Shown one piece after another: positions 42,811-52,059 of a DNA stretch of 64,000 bases. Both the position numbers and the translations under genes were made by a program. The stretch lies in NCBI RefSeq assembly GCF_005886105.2, contig NZ_PNCO02000001.1, positions 798,501 through 862,500 of the forward strand, read 5' to 3'. Numbering within the stretch: the first letter of the stretch is position 1; the number at the start of each line of letters is the position of its first letter. The notes beneath the pieces were generated by a model, which had not been told where the DNA came from, did not search any database, and saw only the letters and a list, made by a program, of their open reading frames with translations. This DNA comes from Pseudoalteromonas galatheae. GTDB taxonomy: Bacteria > Pseudomonadota > Gammaproteobacteria > Enterobacterales > Alteromonadaceae.

Positions 42811-45495
42811 ATGGCAGAAGTGAGCATTAACAAACTAGCCGAGAGTATTGGTACAACTGTTGATAAATTACTACAACAGTTAAAAGATGCAGGGATCACC
42901 AAAGCCGAGGGCGACCAAGTTACTGAATCCGAAAAGGCGACGTTGCTTGATCACTTGAGCAAGCAACACGGTGGCACTGGTTCAACCGGTCCTGAGCGTA
43001 TGACTCTACAGCGTAAGAGTAAAAGCACATTGAGTGTTAACTCGTCTGGTAAAGCAAAGTCTGTATCTGTAGAAGTCCGTAAGAAGCGCACTTACGTTAA
43101 AAAGAGCGCAATCGAGCAGCAGAAAGAGCAAGAACGCTTAGCTGCAGAGGAAGCTGCGCGCAAAGAAGCAGAGTTAATGGCTCAGCAACAAGCAGAGCAA
43201 CAGGCCAAAGAAGAAGCTGAGCGCAATGCGCGCGAAGAAGCGGAACGCAAGGCCAACGAGGAAGCCGAGCGCAAAGCTAAAGAAGAGGCGAAGCGACAAG
43301 CGGATGCTGAACGTCAAGCCAAAGATAAGCAGAGTAAAGAAGTGGATAGCGCGCAACAAATTAAAGAACGTCAAGAAGCTGAGCGTCTGCGTCAAGAAGC
43401 AGAAGCGGCAGCCCTGAAAAAGGCAGAAGAAGAAGCAAAACGTCAAGCGGAAGAAGCTCGTCGTCTAGCTGAAGAAAACGAAGCACGTTGGAAGGCGGAA
43501 GAGGAAGAGCGTCTTCGTCGTGAAGAAAATGCCGATCATCACCTGACAACTTCAACTTACGCACGTGAAGCTGAAGATGAATCTGACGCACGTGAAGAGA
43601 AAAGCGCACGTCGTAAGAAGAAGAAAAAGTCAGCAAAAGATGAAGCAGCAGAAGCGAATGCGAGGAAGCTGAAAGGTAAAAAAGGTCGCTTAAAAGCGCC
43701 AACTTCGTTACAGCACGGTTTCCAAAAACCTGCAGCCGAAGTGAAACAAGAAGTACGTATCAGTGAAACTATCACTGTTGCAGAACTTGCTTCTCGTATG
43801 GCAGTGAAAGGTGCGGAAGTTGTTAAGACCATGATGAAGATGGGTGACATGGTTACGATTAACCAAGTTATCGATCAAGAAACTGCGCAGCTAGTCGCTG
43901 AAGAAATGGGTCATAAAGTTGTTCTAGTAAAAGAAAATGAACTGGAAGAAAAAGTGCTAAGTGACCGCAGTGAAGAGGGGTCTCTTGAACCACGTGCGCC
44001 AGTAGTGACAGTAATGGGTCACGTTGACCACGGTAAAACCTCAACACTTGACTACATTCGTAAAGCGAAAGTTGCTGACGGCGAGGCCGGTGGTATTACT
44101 CAGCATATCGGTGCATACCATGTTGAGACAGACAGTGGCATGGTCACTTTCCTAGATACTCCTGGACACGCGGCGTTTACGTCAATGCGTGCTCGTGGTG
44201 CGAAAGCAACCGATATCGTTGTACTAGTTGTTGCTGCAGATGATGGTGTAATGCCTCAGACGAAAGAAGCGGTACAGCACGCCAAAGCGGCCGAAGTACC
44301 ACTTATCGTTGCCGTGAACAAGATGGATAAAGAGGGTATTGACCCTGACCGCGTTAAGAATGAGCTTGCTCAACTAGACGTAATCCCAGAAGACTGGGGT
44401 GGTGAAACGCAGTTTGTTCACATCTCAGCTAAGACTGGTCTTGGTATTGACGAGCTACTAGAAGCTATCCTAATGCAATCTGAGCTATTAGAATTACAAG
44501 CTTCTAAAGAAGGTATGGCGTCTGGTGTGGTAATCGAGTCTCGTCTTGATAAAGGTCGTGGTCCTATCGCTTCTGTACTTGTTCAATCAGGTACCCTAAA
44601 CCAAGGTGATATCGTACTTTGCGGTCTTGAATATGGTCGTGTTCGCGCGATGAAAGACGAAAACGGTAAAGACATCAAATCAGCGGGTCCTTCAATTCCT
44701 GTAGAGATCTTAGGTCTTTCTGGCGTACCAGCTGCTGGTGACGAAGCGACAGTAGTTCGTGATGAGCGTAAAGCACGTGAAGTGGCACTATATCGTCAAG
44801 GTAAGTTCCGCGAAGTGAAGCTCGCTCGCCAGCAGAAAGCGAAGCTTGAGAACATGTTCTCTAACATGACTGAAGGCGACGTATCTGAAGTGAACATCGT
44901 ACTGAAAGCAGACGTTCAAGGTTCTATCGAAGCAATCGCTGATTCATTGACTAAACTGTCTACAGATGAAGTGAAAGTGAAGATCGTCGGTTCTGGTGTT
45001 GGTGGTATCACTGAAACAGATGCAACCCTTGCAGCGGCTTCTAACGCTATTATGGTTGGCTTTAACGTACGTGCGGACGCTTCTGCTCGTAAAGTTATTG
45101 ATACTGAGAACCTAGACTTACGTTACTACAGCGTTATCTACAACCTAATCGAAGAAGTAAAACAAGCAATGACAGGTATGCTTGCACCAGAATTTAAGCA
45201 AGAGATCATTGGTCTTGCTGAAGTTCGTGACGTGTTCAAGTCACCTAAGATCGGCGCTGTTGCAGGTTGTATGGTAACTGAAGGTGTGGTTAAACGTAGC
45301 GCGCCAATCCGCGTACTTCGTGATAACGTGGTTATCTACGAAGGTGAGCTTGAATCACTACGTCGCTTTAAAGATGACGTTGCTGAAGTTCGTAGCGGTA
45401 TGGAATGTGGTATCGGCGTTAAGAACTACAACGACGTTAAAGTCGGTGACCAAATCGAAGTATTTGAAACTGTACAGGTTGAGCGTACGCTTTAA
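42811..45495 (+). CDS. infB: Translation initiation factor IF-2
   Basis: The 894-residue GTPase (E. coli 890) has an N-terminal IF2 domain (1-55), a long charged Ala/Glu/Lys/Arg-rich helix (about 90-260), a second N domain ([16 protein letters not shown]) and the GTPase domain with G1 GHVDHGKT at 403-410, DTPGH and NKMD at 503-506, followed by the fMet-tRNA-binding C domain. It delivers initiator tRNA, which is encoded at the head of the same cluster. AACGGAGGT precedes the ATG. Confidence 0.97.
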   Translation: MAEVSINKLAESIGTTVDKLLQQLKDAGITKAEGDQVTESEKATLLDHLSKQHGGTGSTGPERMTLQRKSKSTLSVNSSGKAKSVSVEVRKKRTYVKKSAIEQQKEQERLAAEEAARKEAELMAQQQAEQQAKEEAERNAREEAERKANEEAERKAKEEAKRQADAERQAKDKQSKEVDSAQQIKERQEAERLRQEAEAAALKKAEEEAKRQAEEARRLAEENEARWKAEEEERLRREENADHHLTTSTYAREAEDESDAREEKSARRKKKKKSAKDEAAEANARKLKGKKGRLKAPTSLQHGFQKPAAEVKQEVRISETITVAELASRMAVKGAEVVKTMMKMGDMVTINQVIDQETAQLVAEEMGHKVVLVKENELEEKVLSDRSEEGSLEPRAPVVTVMGHVDHGKTSTLDYIRKAKVADGEAGGITQHIGAYHVETDSGMVTFLDTPGHAAFTSMRARGAKATDIVVLVVAADDGVMPQTKEAVQHAKAAEVPLIVAVNKMDKEGIDPDRVKNELAQLDVIPEDWGGETQFVHISAKTGLGIDELLEAILMQSELLELQASKEGMASGVVIESRLDKGRGPIASVLVQSGTLNQGDIVLCGLEYGRVRAMKDENGKDIKSAGPSIPVEILGLSGVPAAGDEATVVRDERKAREVALYRQGKFREVKLARQQKAKLENMFSNMTEGDVSEVNIVLKADVQGSIEAIADSLTKLSTDEVKVKIVGSGVGGITETDATLAAASNAIMVGFNVRADASARKVIDTENLDLRYYSVIYNLIEEVKQAMTGMLAPEFKQEIIGLAEVRDVFKSPKIGAVAGCMVTEGVVKRSAPIRVLRDNVVIYEGELESLRRFKDDVAEVRSGMECGIGVKNYNDVKVGDQIEVFETVQVERTL

Positions 45496-45519
45496 TTGTA
45501 AGTTGTTAAAATACTTGAG

Positions 45520-45539
45520 ATGGGGGCACTAGCCCCCAT
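45520..45539 (+). promoter_or_regulatory. Hairpin between infB and rbfA
   Basis: A perfect 8-bp GC-rich stem (ATGGGGGC / GCCCCCAT, loop ACTA) lies 24 bases after the infB stop. It lacks a T run, so it is more likely a partial terminator or mRNA-stability hairpin than a full stop. Confidence 0.6.
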
Positions 45540-45577
45540 TTGTGATCTCATAGATTTTGAAATTTTAAGTGGTGAAA

Positions 45578-45982
45578 ATGAGAGAATTTTCTCGTACAGA
45601 TCGTGTAGCACAGCAAATTCAAAAAGAAATTGCGGTGATCCTACAGCGCGAAATTAAAGATCCTAGATTGGGTATGGTAACAGTGTCAGCTGTTGAGGTA
45701 TCACGTGATCTTTCCTATGCAAAAGTATTCATTACTGTGTTGAATACCAATGATGAAGACAAAACTAAGCAAAGTGCGGCTATTCTGAATGAAGCAACCG
45801 GTTATATTCGCTCGCTTCTTGGCAAGCGTATTCGTGCGCGTATCATGCCTGAGCTTAAATTTGTTATTGATAACTCCCTAATGGAAGGTATGCGTATTTC
45901 TAACTTGGTTGACTCTGTGATCAGAGAAGACAACGCAAAGCGCGGTCCTGAGTCTGGAGATAAAGACCAAGAGGAAGAGTAA
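45578..45982 (+). CDS. rbfA: Ribosome-binding factor A
   Basis: The product (134 residues; E. coli 133) is a KH-fold 30S maturation factor: [27 protein letters not shown] in outline, [11 protein letters not shown] and [21 protein letters not shown] in outline. It binds the 16S 5' end and matters in cold adaptation. GTG codons at 45569 and 45572 precede the ATG at 45578, which is preferred by homology. Its stop overlaps the truB ATG (TAATG). Confidence 0.95.
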   Translation: MREFSRTDRVAQQIQKEIAVILQREIKDPRLGMVTVSAVEVSRDLSYAKVFITVLNTNDEDKTKQSAAILNEATGYIRSLLGKRIRARIMPELKFVIDNSLMEGMRISNLVDSVIREDNAKRGPESGDKDQEEE

Positions 45983-46929
45983 TGGCGCGTCGCACCAAAG
46001 GCCGTGCGATCGACGGCATTCTGTTATTAAATAAACCGCAAGGTATTTCTTCTAACAAAGCACTGCAGCAAGCAAAGGGCATTTATTTCGCTCAAAAAGC
46101 GGGCCACACTGGTGCTTTGGATCCGCTGGCAACAGGTATGTTGCCAATTTGCTTTGGTGAAGCGACTAAGTTTACCCAGTTTTTGCTTGATACCGATAAA
46201 ACCTACGTGGTGAGAGCACAGCTGGGTGAGCGCACGACGACATCAGATTCTGATGGTGAAATAGTTGAAACGCGACCAGTAAATGTAACACTTGAGCAGC
46301 TAGAACGAGAAATTGCCAGTTTCTTGGGGGAGTCTGATCAGTACCCTTCGATGTATTCGGCGCTCAAATATCAGGGCCAACCGCTATACAAGTATGCCCG
46401 AGAAGGTATCGAAGTACCGCGAAAATGCCGCAAGATTAATGTCTATCGTATTACGTTAGATGAATACGACGAGCAAACTCAACAAATTCAAATGACAGTA
46501 CATGTCTCTAAAGGCACTTATATTCGTACGATAGTCGATGATTTGGGGGAAAAACTTGGCTGTGGTGCGCATGTTATTATGTTACACCGTAGTGAGGTTG
46601 GTCATTATCCTAGCGACAAAATGATTACCTTAGTCGAGCTAGAAGCGTTACTTGAGAAAGCAAAAGCGGAAGAAGTTGCGCCTTCGACTTATCTTGATGA
46701 ATTATTGTTGCCGATGGATACCGCTTTGGTCGACTTGAGCGTTGTTGATATTAGCGCTGAGCAAGGTGTTGCTTTTGGTCACGGGCAAACCGTTGCCGTC
46801 GAAAATTTACCAGACGGTATTGTTAAAGTGGTTGCTGATGGCAAGTTTGTTGGGATTGGCGAGCGTAATCCACAAGGGTTATTGAAAGCTAAACGCGCGC
46901 TATCTTCCGCTCAGCCAGAATCACAATAA
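45982..46929 (+). CDS. truB: tRNA pseudouridine-55 synthase
   Basis: The 315-residue product (E. coli 314) has the TruB core: [14 protein letters not shown], the catalytic [12 protein letters not shown] with Asp47, [13 protein letters not shown], and a C-terminal PUA domain. It makes pseudouridine 55 in the tRNA T-loop and acts as a tRNA chaperone. Translation is coupled to rbfA by a one-base overlap. Confidence 0.96.
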   Translation: MARRTKGRAIDGILLLNKPQGISSNKALQQAKGIYFAQKAGHTGALDPLATGMLPICFGEATKFTQFLLDTDKTYVVRAQLGERTTTSDSDGEIVETRPVNVTLEQLEREIASFLGESDQYPSMYSALKYQGQPLYKYAREGIEVPRKCRKINVYRITLDEYDEQTQQIQMTVHVSKGTYIRTIVDDLGEKLGCGAHVIMLHRSEVGHYPSDKMITLVELEALLEKAKAEEVAPSTYLDELLLPMDTALVDLSVVDISAEQGVAFGHGQTVAVENLPDGIVKVVADGKFVGIGERNPQGLLKAKRALSSAQPESQ

Positions 46930-46957
46930 AATCTTCCTATGCAAGGGGAGTTTATGC

Positions 46958-46966
46958 TGGTATAAT
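46958..46966 (+). promoter_or_regulatory. Extended -10 promoter of rpsO
   Basis: TGGTATAAT is an extended -10 element with a perfect TATAAT (46961-46966). No good -35 is seen. It gives rpsO its own transcript, as in E. coli, about 65 bases before the start codon. Confidence 0.6.
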
Positions 46967-47034
46967 CCGCCAGCTTCCGCTTTGGCTGAATTAGTGATCG
47001 GCTGAAGCATTACTAAACTTATTTTGGAGTTATT

Positions 47035-47304
47035 ATGTCACTAAGCAATCAAGAAAAAGCAGAAATCGTAGCAAAGTTCGCACGTGCAGAAGGTGATACA
47101 GGTTCACCAGAAGTACAAGTTGCACTTCTAACTGCTGACATCAACAAGCTACAAGGTCACTTCGCTAACCACAAGCAAGATTTCCACTCTCGTCGTGGTC
47201 TTCTACGTAAAGTTAGCCAACGTCGTAACCTTCTTGACTACCTAAAAGGCAAGAGCGTTGACCGTTATGCTGCACTAATCAAAGAGCTTGGCCTACGTCG
47301 CTAA
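47035..47304 (+). CDS. rpsO: 30S ribosomal protein S15
   Basis: The 89-residue product is S15 at the usual length, with [20 protein letters not shown] in outline, the [22 protein letters not shown]-binding region and a closing [12 protein letters not shown]. It binds the central domain of 16S rRNA. TTGGAG lies upstream of the ATG. Codon use is strongly biased, as expected of a highly expressed gene. Confidence 0.98.
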   Translation: MSLSNQEKAEIVAKFARAEGDTGSPEVQVALLTADINKLQGHFANHKQDFHSRRGLLRKVSQRRNLLDYLKGKSVDRYAALIKELGLRR

Positions 47305-47340
47305 TATTTTTGATTTCTTGTTGGAAATTTATCCAACAGT

Positions 47341-47369
47341 AAAAAAGGGGCTAATTAGCCCCTTTTTTT
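47341..47369 (+). terminator. Rho-independent terminator after rpsO
   Basis: A GGGGCTAATTAGCCCC palindrome, extended by A/T pairs and followed by seven T's, lies 36 bases after rpsO. As in E. coli it probably lets some transcripts read through into pnp. Confidence 0.93.
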
Positions 47370-47397
47370 GTGGCTGTTCTATCAGTATACTTACAGC

Positions 47398-47477
47398 CGT
47401 TTAAAAATACTTTTAAACGAGCGTCAATTGGATTTCCAATTGTAGTGCTTAAGTAAATTATGATGAGTTTATTTAAG
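47398..47477 (+). promoter_or_regulatory. Three-hairpin leader of pnp
   Basis: Stems pair 47398-47406 with 47411-47419 (9 bp), 47425-47431 with 47436-47442 (7 bp), and 47448-47457 with 47468-47477 (10 bp, one G-T pair). E. coli pnp is autoregulated through an RNase III-cut stem in its leader. The third stem here is a possible counterpart. Confidence 0.6.
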
Positions 47478-47528
47478 ACTGTGATTGGTCCCCGTTGGCG
47501 TTGAAAACAATTTAGTAAGGAAAATATT

Positions 47529-49655
47529 GTGCAAGCAATTATTAAAGAATTTCAACTAGGTCAACACACGGTGACTCTAGAGACAGGTGCTATAGCACGT
47601 CAAGCTGACGGCGCAGTACTTGCAAGCATTGGTGATACTTCGGTACTTGTGACTGTTGTAGGAAGAAGAGAAGCGGCTCCTGGCCAAGACTTTTTCCCAC
47701 TAACGGTTAACTACCAAGAAAAAATGTACGCTGCGGGTCGTATCCCTGGTGGTTTCTTGAAGCGTGAAGGTCGTCCTTCAGACGGTGAGACATTAACAGC
47801 TCGTCTTATCGACCGTCCAATTCGTCCTCTATTCCCAGACGGCTTCGTAAACGAAGTTCAGGTTATCGCGACAGTGGTTTCTGTAAATCCAGAGATCCAA
47901 CCTGATATCGTTGCTTTGATTGGTACTTCAGCTGCACTAGCTATCTCAGGTATTCCATTCAATGGCCCTCTAGGTGCAGCGCGCGTTGGTTTCATCGACG
48001 GTCAATATGTACTAAACCCAACTCTTAAAGAGCTAGAGACAAGTAAGCTTGACTTGGTTGTTGCAGGTACTGAAAACGCAGTACTAATGGTTGAATCAGA
48101 AGCTGAAGTGTTAACTGAAGAAGAAATGCTTGGCGCTGTTGTATACGGTCATGAGCAATCACAAGCTATCATCAAAGCAATCGAAGAATTCCGCGCTGAA
48201 GCTGGTAAAGCAGCATGGGATTGGACTGCACCTGAAAAAGATTTAACCCTAGCTGAAAAAGTAGCTGCAATTGCAGAGCAAAAAGTAGGTGATGCTTACC
48301 GTATTACTGACAAAGTTGCACGTAAAGAAGCACTTTCTGAAGCAAAAGCAGAAGTCATTGAAAAATTAGGCGCTGAAGTTGCCGAAGGCGAGTCACTAGA
48401 TGAGCAAGTGGTAGGTAAAGAATTCAGCTCACTTGAGAAGAAAATTGTACGTAGCCGCATCATTGCTGGCGAAAAACGTATCGACGGTCGTGAACCAGAT
48501 ATGGTTCGTGCGCTAGACGTGATGACGGGTGTACTGCCACGTACTCACGGTTCTGCAATCTTTACTCGTGGTGAAACTCAGGCACTTGTAACAGCAACCC
48601 TTGGTACTGAGCGTGACGCGCAGATGCTAGACGACCTAACTGGTACTCACAAGCATCACTTTATGCTTCACTATAACTTCCCTCCATTCTGTGTAGGTGA
48701 AACGGGTTTTGTAGGGTCTCCTAAGCGTCGTGAAATCGGCCACGGTAACCTAGCTAAGCGTGGTATTGCGGCAGTAATGCCAACACTGGCTGAATTCCCA
48801 TATTCAGTACGTGTAGTATCTGAGATCACTGAATCAAACGGTTCATCTTCAATGGCATCAGTATGTGGTACTTCACTTGCGCTAATGAACGCTGGTGTTC
48901 CAGTTAAAGCGTCAGTTGCTGGTATCGCGATGGGTCTAGTGAAAGAAGGCGAAGATTTCGTCGTACTTTCTGACATCCTTGGTGACGAAGATCACTTAGG
49001 TGATATGGACTTCAAAGTAGCGGGTACAGCAAACGGTGTAACTGCACTACAAATGGATATCAAGATTGAAGGTATCACCAAAGAAATCATGCAGATCGCG
49101 CTTCGCCAAGCGAAAGCTGCGCGTCTACACATCCTAAGTGTGATGGACCAAGCGATTTCTGCGCCTTCTGAAGAGCTATCTGAGTTCGCTCCACGTATCT
49201 ACACGATGAAGATCCCTGCGAAGAAGATTGCTGAAGTTATCGGTAAAGGTGGTGCAACAATTCGTCAGCTTACTGAAGAAACAGATACAACGATTGAAAT
49301 TGAAGATGACGGTACTATCAAGATCGCTGCAACGAATGGTAATAGTGCACAAGCTGCTATTTCACGTATCGAAGCGCTTACAGCAGAGCTTGAAGTTGGT
49401 ACGCTTTACACTGGTAAAGTTATCCGTATCGTAGACTTCGGTGCGTTTGTAAACGTACTACCTGGTAAAGATGGCCTAGTGCACATCTCACAAATCAGTG
49501 AAGAGCGTGTAAATAACGTTTCAGATCACCTATCTGTTGGTCAAGAAGTTAAAGTTAAAGTACTTGAAGTTGACCGCCAAGGCCGTGTTCGCTTAAGTAT
49601 CAAAGAAGCTTTAGAGAAAAAAGCTGAGCAGCCTAAAGAAGAGGGTGCTGAGTAA
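47529..49655 (+). CDS. pnp: Polyribonucleotide nucleotidyltransferase (PNPase)
   Basis: The 708-residue product (E. coli 711) has two RNase PH domains ([21 protein letters not shown] in outline; [15 protein letters not shown]), a KH domain ([16 protein letters not shown]) and a C-terminal S1 domain ([21 protein letters not shown] in outline). It degrades RNA 3' to 5' with phosphate. The start is a GTG at 47529 preceded by AAGGA. Confidence 0.97.
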   Translation: MQAIIKEFQLGQHTVTLETGAIARQADGAVLASIGDTSVLVTVVGRREAAPGQDFFPLTVNYQEKMYAAGRIPGGFLKREGRPSDGETLTARLIDRPIRPLFPDGFVNEVQVIATVVSVNPEIQPDIVALIGTSAALAISGIPFNGPLGAARVGFIDGQYVLNPTLKELETSKLDLVVAGTENAVLMVESEAEVLTEEEMLGAVVYGHEQSQAIIKAIEEFRAEAGKAAWDWTAPEKDLTLAEKVAAIAEQKVGDAYRITDKVARKEALSEAKAEVIEKLGAEVAEGESLDEQVVGKEFSSLEKKIVRSRIIAGEKRIDGREPDMVRALDVMTGVLPRTHGSAIFTRGETQALVTATLGTERDAQMLDDLTGTHKHHFMLHYNFPPFCVGETGFVGSPKRREIGHGNLAKRGIAAVMPTLAEFPYSVRVVSEITESNGSSSMASVCGTSLALMNAGVPVKASVAGIAMGLVKEGEDFVVLSDILGDEDHLGDMDFKVAGTANGVTALQMDIKIEGITKEIMQIALRQAKAARLHILSVMDQAISAPSEELSEFAPRIYTMKIPAKKIAEVIGKGGATIRQLTEETDTTIEIEDDGTIKIAATNGNSAQAAISRIEALTAELEVGTLYTGKVIRIVDFGAFVNVLPGKDGLVHISQISEERVNNVSDHLSVGQEVKVKVLEVDRQGRVRLSIKEALEKKAEQPKEEGAE

Positions 49656-49687
49656 TCTCTGCAAGGCTTTGCATAGAATAGAAGTGT

Positions 49688-49713
49688 AAAGGGGCTGAAT
49701 AGCCCCTTTTTTT
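49688..49713 (+). terminator. Rho-independent terminator after pnp
   Basis: A 9-bp stem (AAAGGGGCT / AGCCCCTTT, loop GAAT) is followed by further T's. Confidence 0.93.
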
Positions 49714-49864
49714 ATGCTTTAATGCTGTTTGACTCAAAATGATGAAACAAAACTGAGTTTATCTGGTCAATAGAGAACTAGGCAAAGTTTTAGTAAATAA
49801 TCAGATTGTTGGTATACCTGTGCAAAGACTCTAAACGGGCAAATGCCATTGAATGAGGAAGGAA

Positions 49865-50752
49865 ATGAAGTTAGCGAAAATAGTTGTGCCATTAGTGCTA
49901 ATGGGGTTGGTAGGATGTAAAAGCACGCAGCCAGAGGCCACTAAAAACATTGTAAATGTTCCGCTTGCAGTACCACTTCAAGCCAATTTCCGTAATGAGA
50001 TTGCCATTGCTCGATTTAACGAGTTACTCTTGCAACCAGATATGGCAAATGAACAACGCGCACAACTGCTATACAATCGTGGCATGTTGTACGATAGCAT
50101 TGGCTTACAAACTCTTGCTCGCATTGATTTCAATCGTGCCGTAAAAATTAAACCAGATCTCGCGGAAGTTTATAACTTTCTTGGTATTCATCAAACGTTA
50201 GAGCAAAACTATGGCCGGGCATATGAAATGTTTGATGCCGTTCTAGAGCTTGACGAGCAACATGAATATGCCTATTTAAATCGTGGCATCGCATTGTATT
50301 ACGGCGAGCGAGCTGATTTAGCTGTAAAAGATTTTGAAGCCTTTTTGGCGCGCGCTCCAAAAGATGCGTACCGCGCCATGTGGCTGTATATTGCTCAGCA
50401 GCAAGTAGACGGTGTACTTGCTAAACAAACACTAGCGGCAAATAGTCAAGCTTTAGATCCTGAAGAGTGGTCCTCTCAACTAGTTGCACTGTATTTGGGC
50501 ACACTATCCGAAGAAGAGTTTCTAGCACAGATCTCTGAGGGGGTGAGCACCCAAGAAGAATACGCGCAGCGTCTTTGTGAAGCCTATTTTTATCTGGCTA
50601 AGCGGTATCAGGTTCAAGGCGATTTAGCTTCTGCTATTAGCTATTTTAAGCTCGCGCTGGCAACTAATGTATATGAGTTTGTAGAACATAAATACGCGCG
50701 TCTTGAGCTTGATTTACTTGCCCAGTTGAATGACGAACAAGACGCGAGCTAA
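49865..50752 (+). CDS. nlpI: Lipoprotein NlpI (TPR adaptor)
   Basis: The product (295 residues; E. coli 294) has a lipobox (LVGC) and TPR repeats beginning LLYNRGMLYDSIGLQTLARIDF in outline, YNFLGIHQTLEQNYGRAYEMFDA and YLNRGIALYYGERADLAVKDF. E. coli NlpI is an outer-membrane adaptor that brings the endopeptidase MepS to the Prc protease. Its place after pnp is conserved. The start at 49865 has AAGGA directly upstream; an ATG at 49853 is less likely. Confidence 0.93.
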   Translation: MKLAKIVVPLVLMGLVGCKSTQPEATKNIVNVPLAVPLQANFRNEIAIARFNELLLQPDMANEQRAQLLYNRGMLYDSIGLQTLARIDFNRAVKIKPDLAEVYNFLGIHQTLEQNYGRAYEMFDAVLELDEQHEYAYLNRGIALYYGERADLAVKDFEAFLARAPKDAYRAMWLYIAQQQVDGVLAKQTLAANSQALDPEEWSSQLVALYLGTLSEEEFLAQISEGVSTQEEYAQRLCEAYFYLAKRYQVQGDLASAISYFKLALATNVYEFVEHKYARLELDLLAQLNDEQDAS

Positions 50753-51857
50753 ACACCTGTTTATTTTTATGCTTATAGGGCTGCTGATTTCAAGCAGCCC
50801 TAATTATGCACATCTCTCTATCGCGCAAAAATCAGCACTTGTCGTCGCTAATCCAAATAGCTATTTTGCCATTGCACCAGAGCTTGAGGTGTTACCCTCA
50901 CAAGCAAGTGCACAATTAGTAAAAGCCATTGCAGGCTTACAGCAACCAAAATGGGAGTTTGAACGCTTACAGCGTAGTTTGAGTGCTCAAGAGGAAAGTA
51001 GCACTAAGCTGCTTTTACTTGATGCTTGGCCCCGTTTAAATCGTCAACAGCGCCAGCAAGTGTCCGAGCAGTTAATATCACTTGGCCAATATCATTTGCT
51101 TTATGCACTTTCAAAGCGTTACGCGTTAAACTCAGAACTCACTTCACTGCTCGCGGTGTGGCAAGGAAAGGCTGTAACGACATTTTTGAATAATCCTTAC
51201 TTAGGACAGTTTTATACTCTCTCAGAGCGTCAGCATTCAAGCGTATCCTGTCAGTTTAATCTTGCACTAATTGCCAGTGATTTAGATGGTTTGCAGCATT
51301 TGCAAGCGCTTAAGAATGCCTATGAGCGACAGCCAGAACCGGGCAAAGGCACATATTGCTTATCTACGCCGATATATGCGGCGAATAAACTCAGTTGTAA
51401 GACGCAAAGAGGTTTTGCTGTATGCGACTTACAACACGAGCAGAGCTTGTCGAAATATGATCACCTCGTATTCATGGCAGCAGAAGGGCTTGCTAATGTC
51501 AGTGGCAGGCACATGACTTTGAGCGCCTCCAGCACTTACAATACGCTGATACATGAGCTTATGCATTTTAGTGGCTTTGAAGATGAGTACCCAATACCAG
51601 CTAAAAAAGCAAAGTGGCTTTGCGCGACTTCAGGGCAAAAGGCACCAAATCTTTACGTTGGTGACCAAGCGCCGAACAATTGGGCGCCGAGTCGTACCTG
51701 TGAGTTAGGTAAACTTCCCTCATATAAACCCTCAAACAGTCACTCTTTGCTGGAATATCAATCAATTAAGTTAGATGAAAATTACCGTAAAAGGTGGTTA
51801 ACTGTACTGAATTCAAGACGTTTAGAAGATAAAATAGCGGTTAATTCGGCTGAATAG
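50730..51857 (+). CDS. Secreted metzincin-like protein
   Basis: The 375-residue product has a signal peptide (cleaved near NYA, residue 27). A helical middle section follows, then HELMHFSGFEDEY at residues 275-287. This fits HExxHxxGxxD, the zinc site of metzincins that use an Asp as third ligand, and recalls the HEFGHSFGGLADEY of M64-type peptidases. Six or more cysteines could form disulphides. I recognise no closer family, and activity is unproven. The start overlaps the end of nlpI by 23 bases, so the two are co-translated. This suggests a partner or client of NlpI. Confidence 0.6.
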   Translation: MTNKTRAKHLFIFMLIGLLISSSPNYAHLSIAQKSALVVANPNSYFAIAPELEVLPSQASAQLVKAIAGLQQPKWEFERLQRSLSAQEESSTKLLLLDAWPRLNRQQRQQVSEQLISLGQYHLLYALSKRYALNSELTSLLAVWQGKAVTTFLNNPYLGQFYTLSERQHSSVSCQFNLALIASDLDGLQHLQALKNAYERQPEPGKGTYCLSTPIYAANKLSCKTQRGFAVCDLQHEQSLSKYDHLVFMAAEGLANVSGRHMTLSASSTYNTLIHELMHFSGFEDEYPIPAKKAKWLCATSGQKAPNLYVGDQAPNNWAPSRTCELGKLPSYKPSNSHSLLEYQSIKLDENYRKRWLTVLNSRRLEDKIAVNSAE

Positions 51858-51907
51858 TTTTGAACTTATTCTGAATAGTTTGTTAAGGTTGGCTAAAATA
51901 GCATCAG

Positions 51908-52021
51908 CTAGAAAGTGAAACTCTAGACAACTCAAACACTAATCAAGTATAACAGGGTTCATGTACGTGTGGTTAATGTGTACCGATCGCTCCAACTGGA
52001 AGGGGGATTGTCGCATTAATC
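51908..52021 (+). promoter_or_regulatory. Structured leader before the mrp operon, candidate riboswitch
   Basis: A hairpin pairs CTAGA (51908-51912) with TCTAG (51922-51926). GGTTCA (51956-51961) can pair with TGTACC (51979-51984) with one mismatch. The enclosed GGTTAATG (51971-51978) can pair with CATTAATC (52014-52021) by 8 bp, making a pseudoknot. Sequence between (GATCGCTCC, GGAAGGGGG) is GC-rich in an AT-rich gap. This compact structure before a Na+/H+ antiporter operon could be a ligand- or ion-sensing element. Folding was by eye. Confidence 0.45.
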
Positions 52022-52059
52022 TAAACGAGCCATAACGACGCAAATAAAAGGTTTCATCT

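Noticed and set aside
43120..43560. Possible tandem DNA repeat
   Set aside because: The periodicity comes from the coding of the charged helix in IF-2 and is not a DNA repeat element.
43174..43850. Several long minus-strand frames opposite infB
   Set aside because: They arise from the repetitive Ala/Glu/Lys-rich helix of IF-2 and are low-complexity shadows.
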